Below are positions 20,767 to 30,734 of a stretch of DNA of 49,307 bases, piece after piece. Made by a program: the position numbers and the translations under genes. The stretch lies in assembly GCA_026645945.1 (NCBI GenBank), contig JAPKMO010000021.1, positions 1-49,307 of the forward strand, in the 5' to 3' direction. The first letter of the stretch is position 1, and the number at the start of each line of letters is the position of its first letter. The notes under the pieces were generated by a model. That model saw only the letters and a program-made list of their open reading frames with translations, was not told the origin of the DNA and searched no databases. Origin of the DNA: Anaerolineae bacterium (lineage in GTDB: Bacteria; Chloroflexota; Anaerolineae; Aggregatilineales; Phototrophicaceae).

Positions 20767-22536
20767 ATGGCAGCGGCGGAAATCGAATATCCGCAGGCGA
20801 ACATGCGGTGGCTGCTGGGGTACATCCTGGGGCATCGCGGCGCGGCGCTGGGGGCGCTGCTGTCCGGCATGGTGGCGGGCGTCAGCTCGGCGGCAGCGCC
20901 GTATCTGATGGGCGTGATTGTGGATCATATCCGTCAGCAGGCGCCGATTGAACAGATCGGCAGGGACGCGCTGACGCTGATTGGGCTGTCTGCCGTGACG
21001 GTGACGGCTTTTTTCGGCCAGCGGTACTTCAGCGGCCAGGTGGCCTATGCGGTTAACTTCGACATCCGGCGCGCTCTGTTCGATAACCTGCTGACGCTCG
21101 ACCAGGATTTTTACCAGCACTACCCGACCGGCGATCTGATTTCCCGAATGCACGCCGATACCGAGATGATCTGGCGTTTGCTGGCAATCGGGTTTACGCG
21201 CTTCGGCAGCGCGGCCTTCACCGTGATCGCCGCCTTCGTGCTGCTGGGGACGATCAACCTGCCGCTGACCGTGTTGGTATTTATCGTCCTGAGCATTTCG
21301 ACGACTCTACAACTTCGTGCCGGGCGGGTGCTGGCGCCGGTTTTTGAGACGGTTCAGGCGCAGGCGGGTACGCTGGCGGCGCTGGTGCAGGATTCGGCCA
21401 GCGGTATCCAGACGATCAAAACCTTTGGCAAAGAAGCCGGCGCGGCGGCCAAATATCGGGAAGAAAACCTGGAATACCGCCGGCGCTGGTTATATTTCCG
21501 CCGGCGCAACGAGCCGGTGGGGATGCTGCCGAATATGATTAGCGAATTGACCGCCGCCGGGGTGGTGCTGATCGGCGGGGTGATGGCGCTGAACGGGATG
21601 CTGACGCTTGGTAATTTCGTGCAATTTCTGATTTACCTGTCGGTGATTGGGACGGTGCTGCTGCAGCTTGGCACGATTTACCAGCGTTACCAGCAGACGC
21701 GCGGCGCGTTGTTCCGGCTGACGCCGCTGCTCCAGCCGCCGCAGATTCACAGCAGCAATGACGCTGTAAGGCTTTCCGCGCCGCGCGGCGAAATCACCTT
21801 CGAGAATGTGGGACTCAAAACCGGTGATACCTGGCTGCTGCGGAATGTGTCGCTGCGTATCCCCGCCGGGGCAGTAGTGGCAGTGGTCGGCCCGACCGGC
21901 TGCGGTAAAACGCTGCTGGTGAACCTGCTGGCGCGCGTGTTCGACCCCAGCGAGGGGCGCGTGCTGGTTGACGGCGTGGATGTGCGGGCGCTGGCGCTGG
22001 ATGACCTGCGCCGGGCGATTGTTTACGTGCCGCAGTCCACGTTTTTGTTCAGCCAGCCGCTGCATCAGAACGTCCGCATGGGCATGAATAACATCCGCGA
22101 CGAGGATTTTAACCAGGCCATTCATATCTCGCGGGTGAGCAATGACCTGCCACAACTTCCGCAAGGGTTGGATACACTGGTGGGCGAAAAAGGCGTCATG
22201 CTCTCCGGCGGGCAAAAACAGCGCGTTGCCATCGCACGGGCAATCGTGCGCGACCCGGCTGTCCTGGTGCTGGACGATGCGCTGTCCAGCGTGGATACAC
22301 AGACCGCCGCCGACATCCTGGGCGATCTGCGCGGCGTTCTTCGTTCTCGCACCAGCTTAATCATCGCCCATCGTATTGCTACTGTTAAGGATGCCGATTT
22401 GATCGTGGTGATGTCCGACGGGCGGATTGTGGAGCAGGGCGCGCACGCCGAGCTGATTGAACGGGATGGCCTGTACGCGCATATGGTCGAGCGCGAGCTG
22501 CGAGAAGACAGGGAAAGCGCCGATGCCGAAGGATAA
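20767..22536 (+). CDS. ABC exporter half-transporter, degenerate-site subunit
   Basis: This 589-residue protein has an N-terminal six-helix transmembrane domain (about 10-320) and a C-terminal nucleotide-binding domain. The Walker A is GPTGCGKTLL, the signature is the canonical LSGGQKQR, and the Walker B ends in VLVLDDALSSVD. The normal catalytic Glu after Walker B is Asp, which marks the degenerate-site partner in heterodimeric exporters of the TM287/288 and BmrCD type. Its start (ATG, preceded by GGGGG) is clear and its end overlaps the next gene by 14 bp. The pair probably exports lipids, drugs or another amphipathic compound; the substrate cannot be read. Confidence 0.9.
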   Translation: MAAAEIEYPQANMRWLLGYILGHRGAALGALLSGMVAGVSSAAAPYLMGVIVDHIRQQAPIEQIGRDALTLIGLSAVTVTAFFGQRYFSGQVAYAVNFDIRRALFDNLLTLDQDFYQHYPTGDLISRMHADTEMIWRLLAIGFTRFGSAAFTVIAAFVLLGTINLPLTVLVFIVLSISTTLQLRAGRVLAPVFETVQAQAGTLAALVQDSASGIQTIKTFGKEAGAAAKYREENLEYRRRWLYFRRRNEPVGMLPNMISELTAAGVVLIGGVMALNGMLTLGNFVQFLIYLSVIGTVLLQLGTIYQRYQQTRGALFRLTPLLQPPQIHSSNDAVRLSAPRGEITFENVGLKTGDTWLLRNVSLRIPAGAVVAVVGPTGCGKTLLVNLLARVFDPSEGRVLVDGVDVRALALDDLRRAIVYVPQSTFLFSQPLHQNVRMGMNNIRDEDFNQAIHISRVSNDLPQLPQGLDTLVGEKGVMLSGGQKQRVAIARAIVRDPAVLVLDDALSSVDTQTAADILGDLRGVLRSRTSLIIAHRIATVKDADLIVVMSDGRIVEQGAHAELIERDGLYAHMVERELREDRESADAEG

Positions 22537-24424
22537 GCCGCAGCCTCAAAACGATAAAGATGACAGCGTTGGGACACACAGCCGCGCGCCCTTGCGAACG
22601 CGGCAAACGCTTCAGAGCGAAGCCGACCTGCGGCAGGATAAATTCAGCGACCGTTATCTGATTCGGATGCTGGGGCGGTTTGTCGCCCCATACTGGCGAG
22701 AACTGCTGCTGGTATTTGCCATGCTGGCGGGGGTTACGGCGCTTTCGCTGCTGCCGCCGTATCTTATCCAGCGGGCGGTAGATGGGCCGATCAGCGAAGG
22801 CAGCCTGGACGGCCTCATCCCATATGGCCTGGTTTATTTTGGGTCGGTGATCGCCCTGTTTGTGCTGCGTTTCGCCCATACCTACCTGCTGCAAACGGTC
22901 GGCCAGAACGCGCTGGTGGGACTGCGCCAGACATTGTTTGAGCATATTCTGAAGCAGGATATGCGCTTTTTTAATACCACGCCGGTCGGTCAGTTGGTTT
23001 CGCGCCTCTCGAACGATATTGATGCGCTCACCGAACTGCTTTCGACCAGCATCGTGGTGGTGGTCAGCAATCTGGTGACGCTGTTCGGTATCATCGCCGT
23101 GATGTTCGCGCTCAACTGGCGGATGGCGCTGCTGGGTTTGTGTCTGATGCCGGTGATGACGGTGCTGACGGTTTACTTCCGGCGCAAGATTCGCACCTGG
23201 TCAAGCCGTTTTCACAAGCTGGTGGCCGAATATCTGGCCTTCATCAACGAACAGTTTAACGGGATTCTGGTAGTGCAGTTGTTCGGGCGGCAGAACCTCA
23301 GCCGCGCCGAGTTTGACGCCATCAACCAGCAGTACCGGGATATTCATTCGCACCTGCGCGACGTATACACCATTTATGCGTCGGTGCTGCAACTGCTGAC
23401 GACGGTGGGGCTGGCAGTTGTTCTGTACGGCGGCGGCCAGGGGGTGCTGGCGGGTTGGGCGACACTGGGCATGTTGATCTCGTTTATCGAATACACCCGC
23501 CGCAGCTTCGAGCCGATCCTGCAACTGACCGAACAGTTTGCGCAGATTCAGACGGCGCTTTCGGCGGGCGAACGCATCGCTAAAATGCTGAAGGTTGAGC
23601 CGCAGATTGTTGACCCGGCTGTCTCGAAACGACTGGCGAACTTTAAGGGTTCGGTTGCGCTGGAGCATGTAGACTTCAGTTATGAGGCAGATGCGCCGGT
23701 GCTGCGCGATGTTAACATTGACATTCCTGCCGGGCAGCGGGTGGCGATAGTGGGCGCGACCGGCGCGGGCAAAACGTCGCTGGCGGGGCTGCTGGCGCGT
23801 TTTTACGACGTGGACAGCGGGCGCGTATTGATTGATGGGGTGGATGTGCGTGAACTTCGCCTGGCCGACTTGCGGGGTTATGTGACGGTTGTGCCGCAGA
23901 ATCCCTACTGTTTTAACGGTACGATAGCCGATAATCTGCGCCTGTTCGACGAGCGCGTGACTGATGAGCAGATGATCGCGGCGGCGCAGGCAGCGCGGGC
24001 GGCGGCTTTCATCGAACGGCTGCCGGGGGCTTACGATTACGAACTGCTGCCGGGTGCGGCTAATCTTTCGCAGGGGCAGCGGCAGCTTTTGGCGCTGGCG
24101 CGGGCTTTGATTCACAGCCCGAACAGCATCCTGGTGCTGGACGAAGCTACCAGCAGCATTGATACCGAAACCGAGGCGCTCATCCAAGAGGGGTTGGCGC
24201 GCGTGCTTCAGAATCGAACCAGTCTCATCATCGCGCATCGTTTAAGCACCGTGCGCGATGCCGACCGCATCCTGGTGATGCAGCGCGGGCGAGTGGTCGA
24301 GGACGGCACGCATGAGCAGTTGTTGGCGCAGAACGGCGTTTACGCGCAGCTTTATCGCCGCCAGTTCGAGGAATTACACGCTCATCATGATCGCCTCGAT
24401 GGCCGAAAACAAAAGGTTTCGTAA
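22523..24424 (+). CDS. ABC exporter half-transporter, catalytic-site subunit
   Basis: This is the partner of the preceding half-transporter, 633 residues. It has a polar N-terminal extension of about 45 residues, a transmembrane domain and a nucleotide-binding domain with Walker A GATGAGKTS and Walker B ILVLDEATSSID, which keeps the catalytic Glu. Its own signature motif is LSQGQRQ instead of LSGGQ. In a head-to-tail dimer this gives one good ATP site (Walker A/B from this subunit, LSGGQ from the other) and one poor site (Asp plus LSQGQ). The start is the ATG at 22523 inside the end of the first gene, after AGGGA; the in-frame upstream codon at 22457 gives an unnatural leader. Confidence 0.9.
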   Translation: MPKDKPQPQNDKDDSVGTHSRAPLRTRQTLQSEADLRQDKFSDRYLIRMLGRFVAPYWRELLLVFAMLAGVTALSLLPPYLIQRAVDGPISEGSLDGLIPYGLVYFGSVIALFVLRFAHTYLLQTVGQNALVGLRQTLFEHILKQDMRFFNTTPVGQLVSRLSNDIDALTELLSTSIVVVVSNLVTLFGIIAVMFALNWRMALLGLCLMPVMTVLTVYFRRKIRTWSSRFHKLVAEYLAFINEQFNGILVVQLFGRQNLSRAEFDAINQQYRDIHSHLRDVYTIYASVLQLLTTVGLAVVLYGGGQGVLAGWATLGMLISFIEYTRRSFEPILQLTEQFAQIQTALSAGERIAKMLKVEPQIVDPAVSKRLANFKGSVALEHVDFSYEADAPVLRDVNIDIPAGQRVAIVGATGAGKTSLAGLLARFYDVDSGRVLIDGVDVRELRLADLRGYVTVVPQNPYCFNGTIADNLRLFDERVTDEQMIAAAQAARAAAFIERLPGAYDYELLPGAANLSQGQRQLLALARALIHSPNSILVLDEATSSIDTETEALIQEGLARVLQNRTSLIIAHRLSTVRDADRILVMQRGRVVEDGTHEQLLAQNGVYAQLYRRQFEELHAHHDRLDGRKQKVS

Positions 24425-26405
24425 CGGCCTGGCCGGGCTGCTGGCGCTGGCGGCGGTTGGTTTGATGTCCGCTGCCGCCGAAACATTCCGGCAGTTCGAC
24501 CGCCCGGCGCTGGATGGTTTTGTGTTTATGCTGGCGGGCGGCGCGGTTTTGGCGGCGGCGCTGCGGGTACAGCCGCGAAACGAACCTTCCGCCGTCGAGT
24601 TAACCCCTTTCTTTCCCTTGGAGGATACGCACCGCTGGCTGGCGGGTGTGGGGGCGGCGCTGCTTTTGCTGCTGGCGGTCGTTAATGCTGCGCCGCCCGA
24701 CCTATCCGCCCTGCATTTTGTGACGACTCATGCGCAGTTTGCGATGTTGTGCGCCGGAGCCGCGCTGGTAGCGTCTGGTTTGGGCGGGTTTAAGCTGTCG
24801 CGCCCGGCGGCGCTCGATCGGCGCGAACTGCTGGTCGTCGGGGCGATTACGGCGCTGGCCCTGGCTTTACGCTTCTGGCAGTTGGATGCGGTGCGGGTGC
24901 TGGTGGATGAGCTGAACTTCGTCACCGCTATCCAGTATGTCCGAGCCGCCCCTTATGTCAAACTGCTTGAACCGTTCAGCAGTATCACGGCCTTTCCCTA
25001 TCTGTTCCCTTACTGGCAGGCGATGGCGGTAGATATATTCGGACGCAGTTTCATCGGCTTGCGCGCCGCCAGCGCCATCCTGGGCGCGCTGACCGTTCCG
25101 GCGGTGTATGCGCTTGGGCGGGCGCTGTTCGACCGGCGGGCGGCGCTGGTTGCAACGCTGCTGTTGGCGGCCTTTCCGCCGCATCTGAACTTCAGCCGCA
25201 TCGGCATCAACAATATTGCCGATCCGTTGTTTGGTACGCTGGCGCTGGCTTTTCTGGGGCGGGGGATGCTGTCCGGGCGGCGCGGTGATTATGCCCTGGG
25301 CGGCGTAATGCTGGGGCTGACACAGTATTTTTATGAAGGTGGGCGGCTGCTGTTCCCGGCCCTGGCCGTCGTATGGCTGGCGGCCTGCTGGTTGTTCGGG
25401 CGGCGTCATATCCGGCTGGAAATGCGCCGGGTTGGGGTGGCGGTTTTGGCCGCCGGGCTGGTGGCCTTTCCGGTTTATCTTACGCTGGCTGCGTCCGGCG
25501 CATCGGTGGCGGCTCGCCTGAACACACGCTATGTGCTGCCGGATGCCGATTACTGGCGGGCCCTGCTGCTGCCCGGCGGGCTTCAAACGCATGTTGAGAG
25601 TCGCGTGCTGCCGGCCTTTTTATTCTACGTGCGGCTGCCGGATACGTCCCTGTTTTACGGCGGGAGCGATGCGCTGCTGCTGCCTGCGCTGGCGGCAGCC
25701 TTTTTGCTGGGGTTGTTTTACGCGCTGTGGCGGGCGCGCCATCCGGGTTTTTTGCTGCTGCTGTTGTGGATAGGATGTGTCTGGCTGGCGAACAGCCTGC
25801 TGCTGGACAGCACGCAGTCGCCGCGTTACGTGGTGGTTTTCCCGGCGGCGGCGCTGCTGGCGGCGGTGGGTATTACGCGCCTGGCGGCCATGATCGTGCC
25901 GGGACGGAAACTACAGGCGGCGCTGATCGCGCCGCTGGCGATCCTGCTGGCGTTCATGCAGGCGAACTATTATTTCAATGACCATCTGCCGTTTTATAAC
26001 CGCCAGTTCCGGCAGATTTTAGGCTACCGGGATGGGCAGGACGCCGTGTTACGTTCGCTGGATTTTCTGCCCGGCACGCATATTCATATCATCAGCGATG
26101 ACATTTTGCCGGGCGACTACATCGGCGGCCTGCTGCGCTTTATGGATGGCGATCTGCAGCTGGAGTTCCTGCTTTCGGGCGACCTGACGCCGGCGGTTCT
26201 GCGGCAGATGCCCACCGGCGTTGACCACGCTTTTTACGTTGCGCCGGACGATATGCGCGTCATCGGTCTGCTGCACGAATATTTTTTCCTGCGCCCGCCG
26301 GAATTCAGCCCCTATGGGCTGCTGATGTCTGAACAGTTCGCGCTGTATTACGCACCGTATGTGCCGGGTTTATCGGAAGAACGGTTACAGCGCGGTGGGC
26401 CGTAA
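24387..26405 (+). CDS. Membrane glycosyltransferase of the GT39/ArnT-like type
   Basis: The 672-residue product is a polytopic membrane protein with about 13 hydrophobic helices. Its first large external loop begins after RFWQLDAVRVLVDELNF; an Asp-Glu pair there is the usual catalytic feature of GT-C enzymes that use lipid-phosphate sugars (GT39, GT83 and relatives). A C-terminal soluble region (about 565-672) follows the last helix. The coding frame starts inside the end of the second ABC gene, with ATGs at 24387 and 24399; I took the first, and both depend on coupling. Co-location with an ABC exporter suggests a role in envelope glycan or glycolipid assembly, but this is only inference. Confidence 0.78.
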   Translation: MIASMAENKRFRNGLAGLLALAAVGLMSAAAETFRQFDRPALDGFVFMLAGGAVLAAALRVQPRNEPSAVELTPFFPLEDTHRWLAGVGAALLLLLAVVNAAPPDLSALHFVTTHAQFAMLCAGAALVASGLGGFKLSRPAALDRRELLVVGAITALALALRFWQLDAVRVLVDELNFVTAIQYVRAAPYVKLLEPFSSITAFPYLFPYWQAMAVDIFGRSFIGLRAASAILGALTVPAVYALGRALFDRRAALVATLLLAAFPPHLNFSRIGINNIADPLFGTLALAFLGRGMLSGRRGDYALGGVMLGLTQYFYEGGRLLFPALAVVWLAACWLFGRRHIRLEMRRVGVAVLAAGLVAFPVYLTLAASGASVAARLNTRYVLPDADYWRALLLPGGLQTHVESRVLPAFLFYVRLPDTSLFYGGSDALLLPALAAAFLLGLFYALWRARHPGFLLLLLWIGCVWLANSLLLDSTQSPRYVVVFPAAALLAAVGITRLAAMIVPGRKLQAALIAPLAILLAFMQANYYFNDHLPFYNRQFRQILGYRDGQDAVLRSLDFLPGTHIHIISDDILPGDYIGGLLRFMDGDLQLEFLLSGDLTPAVLRQMPTGVDHAFYVAPDDMRVIGLLHEYFFLRPPEFSPYGLLMSEQFALYYAPYVPGLSEERLQRGGP

Positions 26406-26438
26406 GTTTTCCTGTAGTCATGATAAAATAACACAGAC

Positions 26439-27290
26439 TCAATAAAGTTCTTCTTCCTCATGAATGGCATCCGCCAGTATATCAGCCTGCTGATCGTGAA
26501 ACCCGCGCAGTTCATGTTCCAAACGTTCAAGTTCATCCCCGCCGGACATCAGGTGAATCATCTTTTCGCGCGGCAGCTCCCTTTTGGTAAAGGTACCAAG
26601 CGTGCGCCCACGTTTGAGGATGGTGAACTTATCACCAATAGGGTAGGCGTGGTGCGGATTGTGGGTAATGAAAATGACGGCGATTCCCCGCGCCCGCGCC
26701 TGCGCGATGTACCGCAGGACAACCCCCGCCTGTTTGACCCCCAGAGCTGAGGTTGGCTCGTCCAGAATCAAGACTTTCGCGCCGAAATAAACTGCCCGCG
26801 CAATAGCGACAGACTGCCGCTCGCCGCCGGAAAGCGTTCCGACCGGCTGGTCGGGGTCACGGATGTCAATGCCCATCTTGGATAGTTCCTCGCGCACGAT
26901 TTCGCGTGCGCGCTGGACATTAAAACGTTTAAAGATACTCCGACCTACTGTTGGTTCCGAACCCAGGAAAAAGTTCCGGGTAACGCTCATTAAAGGGATC
27001 ATAGCCAGGTCTTGATAGACGGTAGCGATGCCATGATCGAGCGCCTCACGGGGCGAATCGAAGCTTACCGGCCTGCCGTCCACCAAGTATTCACCCGCAT
27101 CCGGCTTATGCACGCCAGAGAGCGTTTTAATGAGCGTAGATTTGCCCGCGCCATTATCCCCCAACAGGCACATCACCTCGCCAGGCAGCAGCCGCATGGA
27201 AACGCCGCTGAGGGCGATCACGCTGCCGAAATACTTTGAGATTTCACGAACCTCCAGGGCAGGTGTGTTTGAATGGTGGTTCATAGTCAT
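26439..27290 (-). CDS. Sugar (probable inositol) ABC importer ATPase
   Basis: This is the ATP-hydrolysing subunit of a carbohydrate importer of the CUT2 class. Motifs are Walker [12 protein letters not shown], signature [10 protein letters not shown] and Walker [13 protein letters not shown]. Most CUT2 ATPases (RbsA, XylG) have two fused nucleotide-binding domains. This one has only one (283 residues), as in FrcA-type systems, so it should act as a homodimer. The start ATG overlaps the permease stop by four bases (ATGA). It is the last gene of the leftward arm iolG-like / binding protein / permease / ATPase. Its last 30 residues are acidic. Inositol as substrate is inferred from context. Confidence 0.9.
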   Translation of the reverse strand: MTMNHHSNTPALEVREISKYFGSVIALSGVSMRLLPGEVMCLLGDNGAGKSTLIKTLSGVHKPDAGEYLVDGRPVSFDSPREALDHGIATVYQDLAMIPLMSVTRNFFLGSEPTVGRSIFKRFNVQRAREIVREELSKMGIDIRDPDQPVGTLSGGERQSVAIARAVYFGAKVLILDEPTSALGVKQAGVVLRYIAQARARGIAVIFITHNPHHAYPIGDKFTILKRGRTLGTFTKRELPREKMIHLMSGGDELERLEHELRGFHDQQADILADAIHEEEELY

Positions 27291-28363
27291 TTTGCTTCCG
27301 CTGCGTGTTTACGGATGTAGTTATTCACCAGCACGGCCACAATGAGCATTGCGCCCAGGAAAACCATAAACCAGTCGGAGTCGATGCCGGTAAAAACAAT
27401 ACCCTGCTGCACCATGCCCACGATCAATGCGCCGAACACCGCCCCAATTGCCGAACCATAACCGCCGGTAAGCAGTGTGCCGCCGATGACAACGGCAATG
27501 ATGGCATAAAACTCGCGCTGTTCGCCGCGCAGTGTATCGGCCCCGCCGGTTGCCAGAACCTGGGTTGTCGCCACAAGCCAGGCTGCTGCTGCCGTCAGCA
27601 TGAACAAAATAACCTTCATTCGATCTACCGGCACGCCTACGTTCCGCGCGGCATCCTCGTCACCCCCAATGCCAAAAATCCAATTGCCAGGACGGGTTCG
27701 CAGCAGGACATAAGTCGCTACAGCCGCAATAAGCAGCCACCAGAAAATCGAAATTGGAAAATCTGCCGAAAGCCCACGTGGTGATGCCGGGTCAACAATC
27801 TGTATCCCACTGGTGAACAGTGCCGAGGCCGAGTCGTAGCCTACAGCACCCTTGATGCCGCCGACCTGAGTACGCCCGGTAATCAGGCGCGTTAGGCCGA
27901 TAGTCGCACCCCGGATGACGAACAGACTGCCAAGCGTGATGATAAACGAAGGGAGTTTGGTGCGGATGACCAGGATGCCGTTGATCGCCCCAACAATCAG
28001 CGCAAAAAAGAGGGAAACCACGATCGCAGCCCAGATATTCCAGCCGAAATGCACGCTGAGAATTGCGATAATCATCCCCGTTGCGCCGATCATCGAACCG
28101 ACGGACAGATCGAACTCCCCGCCGATCATAAGCAGGGCAACGGCCACCGCCAGGATGCCCAGCTCTGAAGCCACTTCGAGATAATTGGCCGCGCCGCGCA
28201 GGCTCAAAAAACCGCGATTGCCCGCGACCACCGCGAAAAAAAACCATACCAAAACAGCGCCGCCAACTGCACCAAGCTCCGGGCGGCGCAGCCAGCGTTT
28301 TAAGAAGCTTTCTCTTAAGAGGCGCTCGTCGCCTTTGCCTTTGTCAATTGCCTGACCGGACAT
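27287..28363 (-). CDS. Sugar (probable inositol) ABC importer permease
   Basis: This is a RbsC/FrcC-like permease of 358 residues with about nine or ten hydrophobic helices. Family segments include [14 protein letters not shown] and [21 protein letters not shown], and [12 protein letters not shown] is the cytoplasmic loop that contacts the ATPase. The C-terminal [21 protein letters not shown] is also typical. The start ATG has GGAAGG 6 nt upstream. It overlaps the ATPase gene by 4 bp and is 105 bp from the binding protein gene, a gap that contains a strong stem-loop. Confidence 0.92.
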   Translation of the reverse strand: MSGQAIDKGKGDERLLRESFLKRWLRRPELGAVGGAVLVWFFFAVVAGNRGFLSLRGAANYLEVASELGILAVAVALLMIGGEFDLSVGSMIGATGMIIAILSVHFGWNIWAAIVVSLFFALIVGAINGILVIRTKLPSFIITLGSLFVIRGATIGLTRLITGRTQVGGIKGAVGYDSASALFTSGIQIVDPASPRGLSADFPISIFWWLLIAAVATYVLLRTRPGNWIFGIGGDEDAARNVGVPVDRMKVILFMLTAAAAWLVATTQVLATGGADTLRGEQREFYAIIAVVIGGTLLTGGYGSAIGAVFGALIVGMVQQGIVFTGIDSDWFMVFLGAMLIVAVLVNNYIRKHAAEAK

Positions 28364-28417
28364 AAGCTGCCTTCCAGAAGAAGTTTTTTGTTTTTATCAA
28401 ACATCGAACCGATTTTG

Positions 28418-28443
28418 CAGGGGCGCAATGTGCTGCGCCCCTG
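28418..28443 (-). other. Intercistronic stem-loop between binding-protein and permease genes
   Basis: A perfect 10-bp stem (CAGGGGCGCA / TGCGCCCCTG) with a 6-nt loop lies 25 bp past the binding-protein stop. There is no T tract downstream on the minus strand. Such hairpins in ABC importer operons often protect the upstream mRNA so that more binding protein than permease is made; that role is inferred here. Confidence 0.6.
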
Positions 28444-28468
28444 ATTGAGGATAAAGTCCCGATCTAAT

Positions 28469-29431
28469 CTAGCGCGTACCGGCTTCGCTAAGCGCGATAA
28501 CCTGCGCCGCCGTTTCCTGCGTGACAAAACCCGGGCCGGTAGGAATGAGGATACTGCCGGGGGTATTCAGGTTTTCGAGGAACAGTGTCAAATAAACAAT
28601 CGGCAGGTAGCCCTGGGTATACTGCTGCTGGTCAATGGCGAACAGCATGTTGCCATCGCGCACGGCTTCCAGCACTTCCGGCGAAAGGTCAAAAGTCGCC
28701 AGCAGCACTTCGCCGAGCAGCCCTTCCTGTTCCAGAGCCAGTAGCGTCGGAGAAGCGCCGGTCGGCCCAAGCGTGAGGATAGCATCAATGCTCTCATCAG
28801 CAGAGAGCGCCGCTGCCACGCGGTTGGTCGTGCCGGTGGGATCGGCCAGGTCAACCGCCAGCACTTCGACCGTGCCGCCCGCCTCGGCCATTGCGTCTGT
28901 AAAACCCTGGCAGCGCAGATCGAGGCCGATATTGCCGACTTCCTGGTTGACGCACAGGGCTTTAGTCGCGCCGGCTGCTGCCATACGTTTGCCGCCGCCG
29001 TACCCGGCTTCGTATTCGGTCTGGCCGATATGCGCCAGCACGCCGAATTCCTCGGCAACGTCGCTGCCGGAGTTAATCGAAATCACCGGGATTCCCGCTG
29101 CCACAGCCGCTTGGATAGACGGTCCAAGCGCATCCGGGTCAGGGATGGATACCACCAGACCGTCGGGGTCGGTAGCGACTGCTGCATCAATAAGCTGCGA
29201 CATGGCGACCATATCGAATGTGGACGGCGCCTGATATTCAACGGTCACACGCATATCGGCGGCGGCCTGATCCACGCCGCGTTTGACGACCGACCAGAAC
29301 GGGTCGGAAGCCTGGCCGTGTGTAATCACTACGATACGATAAGGCCGCATCTCACCCTGCGCGGACACCAGCGAGCCGACGGAAAGGACGACCACCAGCA
29401 TAACAAAGAGAACTTTCGAAAACCGTGACAT
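28469..29431 (-). CDS. Sugar (probable inositol) ABC importer substrate-binding protein
   Basis: This is a secreted type-I periplasmic binding protein of the ribose/inositol group, 320 residues. Residues 1-25 are a signal peptide (basic start, hydrophobic [15 protein letters not shown], cleavage near VSA-QG) without a lipobox cysteine. The mature part has the two-lobe pattern: [20 protein letters not shown] at the start, [13 protein letters not shown], and the hinge VISINSGSD. The start is the ATG at 29431, with AAGGAG 7 nt upstream; the in-frame codon at 29479 has no such site. It follows the iolG-like gene after 185 bp and precedes the permease. Inositol as ligand is inferred from the cluster. 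Confidence 0.9.
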   Translation of the reverse strand: MSRFSKVLFVMLVVVLSVGSLVSAQGEMRPYRIVVITHGQASDPFWSVVKRGVDQAAADMRVTVEYQAPSTFDMVAMSQLIDAAVATDPDGLVVSIPDPDALGPSIQAAVAAGIPVISINSGSDVAEEFGVLAHIGQTEYEAGYGGGKRMAAAGATKALCVNQEVGNIGLDLRCQGFTDAMAEAGGTVEVLAVDLADPTGTTNRVAAALSADESIDAILTLGPTGASPTLLALEQEGLLGEVLLATFDLSPEVLEAVRDGNMLFAIDQQQYTQGYLPIVYLTLFLENLNTPGSILIPTGPGFVTQETAAQVIALSEAGTR

Positions 29432-29616
29432 TGGAGTACTCCTTCCTCGAAAAATATAAAAAACACCACAATTCAACACTTTGCAGGAAACAATTACATC
29501 ATTAGCGCCTTTAGCCCCCTTTCTCTACAGTCCTTCACTGTCTTCTTAACACGCGCTGCCTGTCGGTTCTTGCCTGGGCAGGTTTCGCGGCGCGCCATTA
29601 AGCGAGAAAGATGGAT

Positions 29617-30633
29617 TTACGTAACTTCGCTGACGTAAACAATACGCCCTTCTTGATGCGAAAGCGTTGCTGCTAGGCTGGCCTGAAGCGCGGCGCGAGC
29701 ATCCGCCGCCGTCACGATCGGCATCCGGTCGTTGAGCAGGCAATCAATGAAGTGTTCGATCTGCGTGGTATAGGCTTTACCGAACCGTTCCGGGAAGTGC
29801 GGCACGACATCGTGATGAACACCATCTTTGTTGAGCAGCAGCACAGGCGTTTCACGTAGGTAGCCGATTTGTATAGTCCCCTTAGCGCCGACCACCTCAC
29901 ACTGAATATCGTAACCGTAGATGGCCGTCCGGCTGACTTCAACGTTACCCAGCCCGCCGCGTTGGAAACGAACGTTAATCATGGCGTTATCTACGTCGTT
30001 CACATCCAGCAGCTCAGGGTAAACCAGCGACGCGGTTTCAGTATACACCCGCTGGATGTCATCGTCCATCAACCAGCGAATCACGTCAAAATCATGGATC
30101 GCCATATCCACAACCAGGCCGCCGCTGACCGCCGGGTTGGCAAATTCCAGGCTGGTGCGGTGCGGGTCGCGCCCGATGGAGCGAATCGTCACCGGCTGCC
30201 CGATCTGGCCGTTATCGAGTTTTCGTTTTGCTTCGGCATAGGCCCGGTCGAAACGGCGCATGAACCCGACCTGGAACAGTACCCCGGCGCCTTCAACGGC
30301 GGCGATCATCTCGTCGGTCGCCGCCAGGGTAAGGGCAGTCGGCTTTTCGCAGAAGATGGCTTTACCGGCTTCCGCCGCTGCGATCACTACGTCGCGGTGC
30401 GTGCTGGTGGGTGAGGCGACGATGACGCCCTCGACAGCCGGGTTAAGCAGAAGATCGTGATAATCGGCATAAACCTGAACGTCGGATACCTGAGAGGCGA
30501 AATAACTAGTGGCTTCGATACGAGGGTCTGCAACAGCGATTAAAGCAGCGCCATCAATCTGGCGGGCGGTGTGGTAGGCGTAAACCTGTCCCATACGTCC
30601 CAGACCGATGACACCGATACCGATCTCAGACAT
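29617..30633 (-). CDS. Inositol 2-dehydrogenase-like oxidoreductase (Gfo/Idh/MocA)
   Basis: This is an NAD(P)-dependent oxidoreductase of 338 residues. The Rossmann motif is GVIGLGRMG, the catalytic lysine is in CEKPTAL and the substrate-site segment is DMAIHDFDVIRW. The family covers myo- and scyllo-inositol dehydrogenases. A second IolG-like protein is encoded at the other end of the cluster, so the two may split substrates (for example myo- versus scyllo-inositol). It is the first gene of the leftward arm, with a strong promoter and TGGAG 5 nt before the ATG. The exact substrate is not certain. Confidence 0.88.
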   Translation of the reverse strand: MSEIGIGVIGLGRMGQVYAYHTARQIDGAALIAVADPRIEATSYFASQVSDVQVYADYHDLLLNPAVEGVIVASPTSTHRDVVIAAAEAGKAIFCEKPTALTLAATDEMIAAVEGAGVLFQVGFMRRFDRAYAEAKRKLDNGQIGQPVTIRSIGRDPHRTSLEFANPAVSGGLVVDMAIHDFDVIRWLMDDDIQRVYTETASLVYPELLDVNDVDNAMINVRFQRGGLGNVEVSRTAIYGYDIQCEVVGAKGTIQIGYLRETPVLLLNKDGVHHDVVPHFPERFGKAYTTQIEHFIDCLLNDRMPIVTAADARAALQASLAATLSHQEGRIVYVSEVT

Positions 30634-30705
30634 ATAAACTCCATTTTTAGAAAAATTTTGATGTGCCTAGTTCAAGAGCAATGACTTGCCAAAAATCGTA
30701 AAATC

Positions 30706-30734
30706 ATAGTACACTGAATATGCTGTATTGTCAA
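30706..30734 (-). promoter_or_regulatory. Promoter of the leftward inositol arm
   Basis: On the minus strand there is a perfect TTGACA (30729-30734), 17 bp, then TACTAT (30706-30711). The start would be near 30699, about 65 nt before the iolG-like gene. Confidence 0.7.
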
